DNA of 64,000 bases from Ottelia alismoides (lineage: Eukaryota; Streptophyta; Magnoliopsida; Alismatales; Hydrocharitaceae). The notes below the pieces were generated by a model, which worked only from the letters and a program-made list of their open reading frames with translations, searched no databases and was not told the DNA's origin. Positions 34,510 through 45,226 of the stretch are shown here, in pieces; positions within the stretch are counted from its first letter, which is position 1; each line of letters starts with the position of its first letter. The DNA lies in contig JAZKJV010002611.1 in assembly GCA_037367405.1 (NCBI GenBank), positions 1,612,001-1,676,000 of the forward strand. The letters are read 5' to 3'. Both the position numbers and the translations under genes were made by a program.

Positions 34510-35287
34510 TGCATTTGTTTAACCCAATGAAATTTCCATTTAATTGATTGATGATATGATGTCAAAAAATCAAATAAAAATCACGATTACATTCCTAGCA
34601 TATGATTTATCCGTAGAAATGGAATTTGATGGGTGTTTTGAAACATGGAGGGAGGTGGATTTAGGAGAGAGGAAATGAAGAGGAAGATGGGGGAAGGGGA
34701 TAATGAAGGAAGAAGAATATGTCGTGGGAGAGAGTGCAAGGGAGAAGAAGAAAAGATGAATGGAAGAAAAAGGGGAAGAAAGAGAGAAAAGGGAAAAGAG
34801 TATACCTGCAAGTGATGAGGATTTGCCTAGGAGGAAAGAGCTCGAGACAGAGCTCCTTCGGTCGTCGCTCAATGCCGCGGCTGAGGCAGAGCTCTGCTGT
34901 GTCAGAATGCCACAGCTACAGGAGATGAAATACTCCTGGATCTCGCCGGGAATGACGCTTTCGTTGCTCGACTCTTTTAGTCCCTCGCTGTAACCGAGGT
35001 GGATGAGGAGCTCGAGCTCCTCCCAGAAAAATGGCGGATGGGGGTGAATGTGGAAGTAGAGCAGATTATAAAGAGGAGGAGATGGAGGTTGGAGAGGCCA
35101 TGGAGAGAGTGGAGGAGATGGAGAAAGTGGAGGAGATGGGGTGGGATGGAAGGTGTCGATAGTTGGCTCCCCCTTAAGTTAAGGGAGAGTGGGAGAAGAA
35201 TGAGTAGAGAGGAGAGAGAGGATGCCACTTGGCGCGCTAGGATGCGGCCATGTGGCATTTATTTTAAAAAAACAAAAACCAAGGAGT

Positions 35288-35322
35288 TGACACGTGGCGG
35301 CTTTTGGAGCCACCACGTGTCA
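35288..35322. promoter_or_regulatory. G-box/ABRE-like inverted repeat in F
   Basis: TGACACGTGGCGGC (35288-35301) and GCCACCACGTGTCA (35309-35322) are complementary at 13 of 14 bases. Each carries the ACGTG core of bZIP-type plant elements. Confidence 0.45.
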
Positions 35323-36277
35323 CTCTCAGAAAAATCCAAAGTTAAAATAGAAAGAAAAATCAAAAAGACATAACAAAAGGGCTTAAATCAAAAAGTGTTC
35401 AACACGAAAGTTGCTCGTCTCGACGAGATCTACAACTTTCTTGAAGGGCCGAAAATGAAACGAGGTCATCTGTAAAAAATATATTTTTGGGTGGTACCTT
35501 ATAGATATAAAATACCGCATTTTATCTGTTGCAATTTTTTTGTCATTTTTAATTAAGAGAAAAATCAAAATAAAAATGAAGAAAATATGAGAAGAATATT
35601 TACAACTTAATATAATTTTTTTTGGATTTTTAATAATTAAGAAAATAAAATGGTAAAATACAGGGGCAAAACGGTCATTATGTACAATGTATAAAAGGGG
35701 CCCAAAACCCAAGTTTTGCATACGAGCTCCGATTTTAATGAAATTGGTCTTGTTTCGAAGGTCTCTGAATGTATATTACTTTAAAAGTAAGTAGACCTAA
35801 TTCGGAGGCTGTATGAGAGAGATATGTGCATTTTAAGGTCTAAGGTCTCCAATTGGGTTTGGGGTTTTATTGGGTAATTTTACAAGTTGGTATTTTTTAG
35901 TTATTTTTCTTTAATTAGTGTTAGTAATATATACACTATAGAGTTGGTTTTATTAGCTTTGGAGTTAGTATAAAATATATACAAATAAGGTATTTTATCT
36001 AGTATAGAGGTGAATAATTACAAGTGAAATTGGCTTCTTATTTAATGCAAATATGAATGCTAAAATGCAGATATTATGCTTGCGTGCATGAATGCTATTT
36101 ATGCAATATAAGTGGAAATATGCTGCTATTTACTCGGGAACAAAGCTCTATTTTCAACTTTTAGAGTGATGAATCACAGATTCATCAATATCCATCTCTG
36201 TTGTATATTCACTTTTGTTCATCTCAGTCTCTCTCTCTCTCTCGCTTTGCTCATCCACCCATCCTCGTGTTTGCCTT

Positions 36278-36878
36278 GCTTAGGACGTACTTTCTCCTAA
36301 GTATAGGGGGGTGGACGAGTCAAGTGTTCATTCGTCGTTCCGTCTTATCACTCCTGTTGTTGCCTATACTTAGGGCTTCTTTTACCCTAAGTATAGGGGG
36401 AGTGATGCGTACATCCGTCTCCATCCTATTCTATCTTCTGATCTCTTTTCTTCTTTTCTTCTTCTATCTTCTCTATCTATCCGAAAAGGTGCCACCCGTT
36501 TTTGTCAGTTTTCTATACTTAGGACGTACTTTGTCCTAAGTATAGGGGGGCGTGCACCCCGAGTTTCTTCTATTCTTCGATCCTCTCCATTGTCTCCTCT
36601 TCTTGTCTATATTTAGGGATATCTTACCCTAAGTATAGGGGGAGACAGTCTGAGTACGATCTGTTCATTCCCACCCTTGACCCTCCTTACTTTGTGTACA
36701 GTCTGCTATACTTAGGATTATTTGATCCTAAGTATAGGGGGGACGGTCGACTTCTCATTCGTTTGTTCATTTATCTCTTATCCCTTTATTCTTTAGACTT
36801 TTCTATACTTAGTACGTGTTATGTCTTCTCTTTTCTCTCTGATCTATGAGGACATAGCTCAAGCTAAGTATAGGGGGT
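36278..36878 (+). repeat. Element E array of six hairpins, each followed by a polypurine-tract copy
   Basis: Six units share the form CTATACTTAGG - short loop - CCTAAGTATAGGGGG. Arm pairs: 36279-36285/36295-36301, 36364-36375/36385-36396 (12 bp perfect), 36513-36525/36533-36545 (13 bp perfect), 36607-36618/36627-36638, 36706-36718/36725-36737 (13 bp perfect), 36803-36812/36864-36873 (long loop with a nested TATGTC/GACATA stem). The right arm of each runs straight into TATAGGGGG, the sequence of the element's own PPT at 38847-38858. Between the hairpins the sequence is pyrimidine-rich. Confidence 0.85.
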
Positions 36879-38846
36879 TCGTATATACTGCGTATATACT
36901 TTAGCCATAACTCGTACTTTCGTATTTTCTTAAATATGGCTATTTATACAATTAAAATTCATTAAAAACCTTAATAAAAAGATGTGAACATTCCTTAAAT
37001 CCTTTTTGTATATACTGATTAATAAATCAGGTGAAAATGTTTCTTACAAAATGTTTGAAAAATAGTTTGAAAACCTTTTTGAAAAATCTTTTGAAAACTA
37101 TTTTGAAAACATTTTGTTACATGTTTTCAACCTTTGTAAAAACAATTTTGATTGAAAATTATTTTCTTTATGTGAAATAAAACGACTGAAAAATGATTTG
37201 CAAATGGTTTGAAAAATGGTTGCAAAAATATTTGAAAAATCTATATATATTGTTTGTAAAACCTTTGCAAAATGATTTTCAAATGTGTGTACATATTTGT
37301 AAAAACTGTGTAAAATTATTTTGGACTATAGTTTTCAAAAAATTGTTTGAAAAACCTGTGTCAAATAAGTTTGAGGAATATATACATCACACCAAAATCC
37401 ATTGTATATATGTATAAAATTGATCACTTATCCTTGTAAATTCTTAAAATCCACTTCTTGTATATAAGAAGCATCCCAGTGTAAATATTTGTACCTAGTT
37501 TTTGTCCAAAACCTTTTGTTTTCAAAAATCCCAAAAACATTTGCAAAATTAAAATCCAAAAACATTTGAAAAACCTTTTCGAAAAAATTCAAAAAATGCA
37601 TATGCATCATATTTTCAAAAATCCATAAAAAGTTCAAAATTCTTGAAAATTGCATCACAAAAATATTTTCTGCATAGCATTTGCATGGCATGAGCATTTT
37701 TCAGATTGAGTTTGATAGTTGAACGAGTCTAAGTAAAATCCGAAGATTGGAGCTTGGTTGGACCTTAAAATCTACCTAATAACAGGAACCTTATAGGAGC
37801 TGGAATTGAGGTACTTCATGTCTAGTTGACTTAATTCTTTGAGGATCATGAGACTTGGTTCAATGGATTCTTGACTTCCTAAGTAGAGTATTTTGGAGCG
37901 CACGCATGACTCTTGTTGATAATGACCTAACTTGGACACCTGCACCTTTCGCATGGCTCAACTCAGTTGGAGTGGTGAGGGGGTTGGATTTGCCGGTATG
38001 AGACGCACACAAGTGGAAACACTTGTTCTCCTCTAGGGAGGGAAGTGCACCCCAATCCGTCCAGTAGTGATGAGTTTCGAGGATAGGAGATCGTGGGTTG
38101 CAATAAAGCTTCAAAAGAGGGATAGTCTACTGGCTCAATAGGAAAAACTCCTTACGTAAATGCTGCTGTACATAGTATTTCAAAAAAAATGCAAAAGCAA
38201 AAACTCCAAAAAAGTGGACAGGGCTGTACAAAATAAAAATGCCTGCCGGAGTGTACATATGTTGTAAAGTCAAATAAGCAAGATTGAGCTTCAAAGTCAG
38301 ATTATGTGAGCCTGCAACTGGATGACTTGACTACACTGGTCTTGCATCCTAGGATAGGTAGCTACACTGGCTACCGTCCATTCTTCTCTTCACCCCCTCC
38401 TCTTGAGCTAGTTGCCACTTGAACTTAGAAGGGAATACCCTGCTCCTTGAGGGATGAGTTGTTGGATTAGGGAATCATTGGGTTGTCATATCGGAGAAGT
38501 CAGTCTCTTTGTCATTTCAGTTGAGGAGAGCCACCATCACTTACACTATACGAGTCAGACTCATAGTCGTAAGGGTTTGCGTATGAGTTGAAATATTTCT
38601 AACCTGGATATTGAGGAGACTTGAGCAAAGTTTTGGGATTCTCGAAGGCTGTTGGATTTCAAGTCCGGTTCTCATTAAGGTTCGGCCCGCACTAAAAATC
38701 CAAAGGTCCGACTTAAGCTCCAAACTTTGATTTTGTGAAGACAAGTTCGATAATTAAACTTCATCCAATTTTCTTCTTTTTCTTTTCTTTGTTTTTCTTT
38801 TTCTGCACTTATTGCATAAGTGTTTGCTAGGGACTAGCAAAGGTAA
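36879..38846 (+). other. Element E 3' non-coding region
   Basis: No gene is visible. 37010-37660 is made of degenerate TTTGAAAA/TTTGTAAAA repeats. The rest aligns in patches with element B (54307-55890), including a 42-nt perfect match at 38094-38135 (B 55141-55182). Athila elements often carry an env-like frame here; I find none. Confidence 0.75.
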
Positions 38847-38858
38847 AGTATAGGGGGA
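38847..38858 (+). other. Element E polypurine tract
   Basis: AGTATAGGGGGA lies directly before the 3' LTR. The same motif ends each hairpin of the upstream array. Confidence 0.85.
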
Positions 38859-41800
38859 TGATGAAGCTACGTTTCATCATCTTTATTCTATCATTTTGGC
38901 CTTAGAAACCCTAGTAAATGCGTGTAAATAGGCTTAATTTAGGCACTTTAGCATTCATGCATCATTGTGTAAATATTGTCTAAAATGCGGTTTTTAAAGC
39001 CAAAATTATAGAATAAAGAAAAGAAAAGAAAAAGAATAAAATATTGTAAATATTTTATGACCCGAAACCCTGAGACCTAGGCATCTTGATGAATAGGTCG
39101 ACAAGGAATAAAGTAGGGGGAGATAAGGGCCAAAATACAATAAAAATACCTTTTATTCAATGCATTCTTTATTCATTTTGGGACCTATTTTTGGTTCCAC
39201 TTTTTATACATCAAATAAAGAAACTTTGTACATAAAAGTTGTAGATAATTAAATAAATAAAAATACAAAAATGATTTCACTAAAAAATAATACACAGATA
39301 AAAAGTTATGGTCTGAATAAGATTTCAAAACTCCACCTTTCCAGACCTGTATCTTGCAAATTAAACTCGAAATGTACCACACTCACCTTTAATTGTATAT
39401 AGCATAAAATAATCTATTTAATGGAGTGGTTTTGTATTTTTCGGAGTTACGGTTTGAAAGTTGAGTTTTGGACCCTCATTGTATATCTATACAGATTAAA
39501 ATATTCAATTTATTATTTATTCATTATTTTTGTAAATTTATATTTTTATAATTTGGTAAATATTACTTATAATAAATAATTATATTAAAATCAGAATAAA
39601 AACTCAAAGAAAACTTAAAATAAAATACTTGTAAATAAAAGACATAGGTAGAATACCTATATACATACCTGTATAAATAATACTTATATTTTATTAAGTG
39701 TACAAAATACTTCATAAAAATAAAATAAAAATATATTTAAGTGTACAAAAATATTCTATAAATTTATAAAATAATGAACTAAAATAAATAAATTAATTAC
39801 ATAAAATAAAAATAAAATACTTAAATGTATAGATATAGATACCTATAAAGGGCATAAATGGAAACTTGTAATTATAAGCCTTATAAAATAATTAAAATTC
39901 ACCATGAAATAATCAATAAAATAATGAACATTTTTTATTCAATAACCAAAAAATAATAAATTGATTTGCTATTTTTAATTGAATTTACAAATGTTTTTCC
40001 TAGGGATTTTTCTGGTTGGTCCACGTGGACCAACCAGGTGGAAGTTGACCACTGGTCAACTCCCTGGTTCTTGCTCCTGCAGCCTGTCAGAATGCGTTTT
40101 GGCCCGATTTCTCGGAATTTTAGAGCTCGCATCGTTCACATTTTGACTCGGACCCTTCTTCACTTTTTCTCCCCATATAACCAACATACACGCCCAGTAC
40201 TTGCATTGGTCTTTGGATCGAAGATTCGCTCGATAAACCTCGATCTTCATACCGTTTCGCCCACTCTCTGCCCAAAGTTCTGTAAGGTTGTCCGACTGCA
40301 TTTTTTTGGCGTTTTCTCCGAATTTTGGAGAGCACGTCTTTCACCATTTGGCATTGCTTTCTTCTTGACTTGTGTTCACCTTATATTGAGGATACACGCC
40401 CATGGATGTTTTCGGGGAGTGCATCACTGATGTGCTCTAGAAGCACCGTTCTTTGTGCCCTGTCGGCCATCTTCTTCAAAAACCACCAACTTTTCCATTT
40501 CGAACTTGAACCCTCTTTTGACCGTTTTTTCCTTCTCTTTGGAGAGCTCAGGACTGGAGCTTGTGACAGGAGTTCCTCCAGCTCTCTAGAGGCAAGGTTA
40601 GGCGGCCGTGGAGCGGCTTCCACCCATCTCGGGTCGCCTTGGTCGTGAGGTACATCTCTGGCTTCTTCTGCCATCGAGGTTTGCATTTCATTTCATTTTC
40701 TTTCATTTTCTTTAGTTTTTCTTGTATTCTCTTAATCTCAGTAGTTGTAGGATCACGTTCCCACCTTCCGCTTCGCACGAGATTCGTCCGCTCACTCTTC
40801 GCAATCCCTCGTCGGTGCTTGCTCGGACGAATAACCATCTTGTCGCAATCACTCTTCGCAATCACTCTTCGCAATCCCACCGTATTTCCACCGCTGGAGG
40901 GTCGTGGCATTTTGCCCACGATTCTCTTAACTCATCTTGTAGGTCTTCGAGCTTCACGCGTACCTGGGAGGAGATTTTGTTGTTGGCCGGAGAATCCTAG
41001 GGCCGCCACCGTCTTCGACTTCGTGGTGGACTTACGGTGATCCTCCACCCCTTTTGACGCCTCCAGAAGATAGAGAAAGACCGCAGGAGCGTTAGGCACC
41101 ATTTTGGAGCACGAAGGACCGCCGGAGAAGGAGGATCTTGCCGAAGGAACGTTGCATCGGTGGAGTCCGTCCCCGTTCATCCAGCAGCCATCTTCGCCGT
41201 CGAATCATCAAGGCGTCCCAGATTGAGCAGGAGCCGTCCGATCTGCCCGGGAGAGGGTATTTTGCACCATTTCCCCCGCCATTTTGTGTAATATTTATTT
41301 AGGACTCAAAGCATTCATCTGCAGTTGTTACTTTTGTACAATTTGCGTATTGGCCCTTGAACTTCGCTCTATTTTCATTCATACCCTTGTTAGGCCTTGT
41401 ATTTTTGTATGCTTTCCCTATTTATTTCATGCATCTAGAAAATTCGAAAAAATCTCAAAAAATAGAGTTAAGCTCCTGCTGCATTATAGTATCTCGCCAT
41501 ATTTTTTTTATAATTATTGCATTTTAATAGTTATAAAAAATCAAAAATACTCATTTTCAGCACTATTTGCATCATAAAATACCAAAAAAATATAAAAACA
41601 CATCAGAAAATTCCCAAAAAATATATTTTGCTTATCGTATTGTGTTCTAACTCCAGTCCAAAAATCACTAAAAATATAAAAGAAAAATCCTATAAATTAT
41701 AAAACTCTAAAAACCTTAAAAAAATATATAAAATTCATAAAAAATCTAAAAATTATGTTTTCTTTTCCTGAATTTTCTTTATTCTGTTATCTTTAATTTA

Positions 41801-42476
41801 AAATTAATTTGGGAACATTTTGTTGTTGTTTGCTATTTTCCATTCCCATTTTGATTTCAGCCAGCATTGATATTTACTGTTTTCTTGTATTTTAACATTC
41901 AAAAATACCAAAATTATTCTGAAAATTTCCCAAAAATTACAAAAACAGTAAAAAAATATAAAAAGACCAAAAACATTTTATTTACTGAATTGTACTTATT
42001 TTTAGTTGTTTTTGTAAATACCTTATCTTCTTTTTTATTACATTGTGTATATATTCTATTATTGAAAAAGAAAATACAAAAATATAAAATATAAAAAGAA
42101 AATAAAAAATTCAGAAAAGTAAAAATCAAAATACAAAAATATAAAATTAAAAAAAATTAAATAAAAAATATAAAATCAAAAACCCACAAAAAATAACATA
42201 GTAGATATTTGATCACATTCACACACTTTTGAGCAACTTTGCCCCGATCTATCCTGTCTGCTCCCTGTGTTCGACCTCTACACATACTTGCACCTATACA
42301 CATCTTTGTTGTAGAGTTATAATAAATTTTAACTCCGCACATTCACTTTGTTTTCCTTATTTGATTGTTGTGGGTTAATTGTTGATTAATTGAGGTTTCA
42401 TGAGCGGTCGCCTCAACGACATTATGGTCCCGCCTTGTGTGGACTACTTTAGACCCTCGCCCAATCTCGATTATCA
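38859..42476 (+). repeat. Element E 3' LTR
   Basis: It repeats 25847-29441. It holds the palindrome pair (40012-40060), the duplicated promoter-like segment and the U5 motif (tail at 42266-42275). It ends GATTATCA, followed by GTAGG. Confidence 0.92.
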
Positions 42477-42481
42477 GTAGG

Positions 42482-42900
42482 TATTCAAACATTTTGAATA
42501 CATCATCTCTTTCGAGCTACCATTCTGCATAATGCAGAGAACTATGTCATTCATGATTAAATACCTAGAGCACATATGCACGCCAAAATATCTTCTTTTA
42601 TTTTATAAGGATTATTTGACAATTACGATCACCATCGACATGTGACTTCTAAATTACACTCGATGAAAGATCAAGAACATAGAGACATACAAACCCTAAG
42701 GTGATGTCTTATTGTCTTATTTAATTGTCATTCCTCATTATGTTGAGGAAACTTGCACATTGCAATCACATACATTATGTGTTCAATTGCAAGTACAATA
42801 TCTGGATCATGAGTCCAATCCAAGATATTTTACTGGTTATTATTGAGTATAACATTGATTAGATTTAATGAAGGATTATCTAAAATAAGAAATTTGCATA
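42482..42900 (-). pseudogene. gag: Element D gag remnant
   Basis: After E, element D resumes on the - strand with sequence matching A's gag around its VREHVLKMFGYL block (GTATTCAAACATTTTGAATA here). No open frame remains. Alignment to A weakens towards the expected gag ATG, near 42870. Confidence 0.7.
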
Positions 42901-44666
42901 AGTGTATATATATTATATATACATGTTTTACTTTGATTTAGGAATTTTTATATCAAAGTTGTCTTGCCTTGTCAACACTGAAAGTTCATTCCCTTAATCA
43001 CTTTCAATGTAAGAGATATTCTTACCATTATATCTCTAGCAAGATCTGGGATATCCTTTCCTATCTTTGTCGCATCCCAATAATATGAGAACTTACGACT
43101 CCGATAAAAAGAAGCAGGAACTCATTCCTCCTTGCAAGTCCAACTTGCATTCCCAATTCGGTCTTTAACATCCGAGCCCACCATCCCTAAGATGATGTTG
43201 ACCCGTTGCTAATTGAACCAACCGTCAACACGATTAGAACTCGCTATGCGCAATCCAATATCGCCCCAATAATATGAGGACTCGATATTGGGGTCACTAC
43301 GCATACGGCCTTACTCTTTCGAGAAGCAAAGAGCCCGATCCAAATGCGCTTGCATATAGGATCTGTCACTTCGGACAGGCGTCTCCTACATACAATCCCT
43401 GGCGACGGAACCCTTCGCCTTGACGGGAGACCATGGATGTCACTTATGTGATCCTCCACCTCATATTCAAATTTTATAATTAATTATCGTGAATCATATT
43501 CACATAATTAATTCTTCCAAGGGAAATACATATCTATTCATAATAGAGTGTTAATTGGATATAATTAATTTAATCATATTAAATTAATCATTAATCCAAT
43601 GATCAATCAACAAACTTGATTATTACTTGAATAGTAGGTATAATTTCAAAGTACGTATTATTTGAATTTTAATAATTAGAAAAATACACATTGACTTTCT
43701 CCGGCATTATACAGTCCCTACCCGCTGTCATGGCCAGTACCGACGAGAGTGAGATGGACCACATACGTTGCAACCCGCGACCCCAATGCTCTCCGACTAG
43801 GCACCATATCCTCCTCGGGAAAGGATAATACCAGATAGATCATCAGGTACTTTGAGATGCTCATCGGTTTTTCAACCGAAATTATACCATATAATATACA
43901 TCAAAACAATTTTGATTATATTATAAGGAGATTTGCTAAACAAATCCCCAATCCTATTCAAGCAAGAGGGTTTTTCATGTAAATGTTATCCTACAACTAT
44001 TGTAGGATAAACTAAGGTTTTCATGAAATCAATGTTTGTTGATGAACCAATGATCAAGATCTAATATCTCATCATTGTGGTTTAGGCAAATGTCATTCAA
44101 TGAAATAATTATCTATTTAAATATTTCACAAATATTTATCACTAATTATTCCAGAAAATTAACAATTAATTTTCATCATGATAATTGAATGACTTATCAC
44201 AAGGTTCATGATCCAAGATGTCAATTTCCAGCAGTGACCCCCAATCACTAAAATTAACTTATCTTGATCAGTTTAAATCTAAAAAATGCAAACTCAGTTT
44301 CCAAAGATTACCTATTTGATTAATTAAAGAATCCAAGTGATAATTCACGCATTTCTAGGTGGATTAAAACCGTAATTATGTCATTAATCATGTTTAAATC
44401 CGCAGTTCCCGCAATAGTGAATATAGGTCTATTCAAAAAGCCATATCTTGAGCAAATGAAGTCCAAATTTCAAAAACTCAAATCCTATGGTTTCCTTAAT
44501 TAATGGGGAACAAAATCCAATTGAAAATTTCGTGTTTAAACATTTTAAACAGTGCCGAAAAATTCAATTATACAGAGGTGCGAAAATTAAAATGCAGTAA
44601 AAATTTCGCAACCCTTTCAAGAACCAAATCGTCTAAGGTCTATGGATTATATCCAAAACCTTATTC
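42901..44666 (-). other. Element D 5' leader
   Basis: It aligns well with the leaders of A and C, better than D's coding part aligns with theirs. It contains the structured domain at 43700-43835. The stretch 43459-43244 reads open as in C but begins with GTG. Confidence 0.75.
43700..43835 (-). ncRNA. Conserved structured domain in copia leader (element D copy)
   Basis: Transcript arms TCTGGTATTAT (43835-43825) and ATAATGCCGGA (43710-43700) pair over 11 positions with two U-G wobbles. One wobble is at the position that is U-A in element A and C-G in element C. Length is 136 nt, as in A. Confidence 0.6.
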
Positions 44667-44684
44667 AACCTCGCTCTGATGCCA
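44667..44684 (-). other. Element D primer-binding site (mutated tRNA-iMet)
   Basis: The - strand reads TGGCATCAGAGCGAGGTT, two bases inside the 5' LTR. It has two changes from the standard form. Confidence 0.9.
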
Positions 44685-44686
44685 CT

Positions 44687-45177
44687 TGAAGGATATTGGG
44701 AATCCTTAAGCACATCACAGAAGCATGTTGATTGCATCGTATGCAATCGAAGCAACTAGTCGCACTAGATGCTAGATGCGGCGGAAATTAAAATTTTTAA
44801 AACTAAAGATGAAACCACATGATCACGAGAACACTTCTTGGATCGTTTCATCAAACCACAAAGTATAAGGAATACCTCTTGAAGAGTGGTTGTGATCGTG
44901 AGATCCCAAAGTAGATATCCTCCTGTCTCAAGTCCGATCCACGAAGAACGCACTCGCGGGCACGATGATGAGTCGCGTCCGTCCCGCAATCCTCGATGAA
45001 GATCCAAGCAATGGATCCCCTGATTTTGTCAAATGAAATCCGTCGTCTTCTTTTAGAGTAAGAAACTCCAAAGAAGAAGGAGATCCTCGAGTCGTCGAAG
45101 AAGAAGCCGAGAGTCTCTCCTTTCTCAACACAAGATGGACGGCCATCTTTTGGAGGAGAGAAAGAGAGAGGGCGAGA

Positions 45178-45226
<49 letters not shown>

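Larger units (their letters stand above)
32825..36187. mobile_element. F: probable solo LTR, 3.36 kb
   Basis: The segment begins TGACGAACGCTCCC and ends GATTCATCA, flanked by 5-bp direct repeats ATATC. It interrupts an open frame of E and is absent from the matching place in element B, where the hairpin array follows pol directly. Inside it has no gag or pol, a GC-rich core at 33900-35250, a TATAAAAGG box near 35691-35699 on the +, and LTR-like AT-rich flanks. Short GC-rich frames on both strands have no recognisable domain. Orientation and lineage are uncertain; a long gypsy LTR left by recombination is the simplest reading. Confidence 0.55.
25847..42476 (+). mobile_element. Element E: non-autonomous Athila-like Ty3/gypsy element
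   Basis: LTRs 25847-29441 and 38859-42476 (about 3.6 kb, TGATGAAGC...GATTATCA, roughly 97% identical by eye) have a 5-bp TSD GTAGG (25842-25846 and 42477-42481). Inside are a tRNA-Asp PBS, a leader, gag-like and protease-like frames, an acidic frame, a hairpin array, a long non-coding 3' region and a PPT. No RT, RNase H or integrase can be found on either strand. Enzymes must therefore come from an autonomous relative. The passenger F (32825-36187) is inserted in it. Confidence 0.92.

Noticed and set aside
36193..36880. CRISPR-like spaced repeat array
   Set aside because: Units are imperfect inverted repeats with unequal, similar pyrimidine-rich spacers in a plant retroelement. There are no cas genes and the context is wrong.
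37010..37660. Satellite DNA of TTTGAAAA units
   Set aside because: Period and sequence are irregular and it stays within the 3' region of E. It is low-complexity drift, not a satellite.
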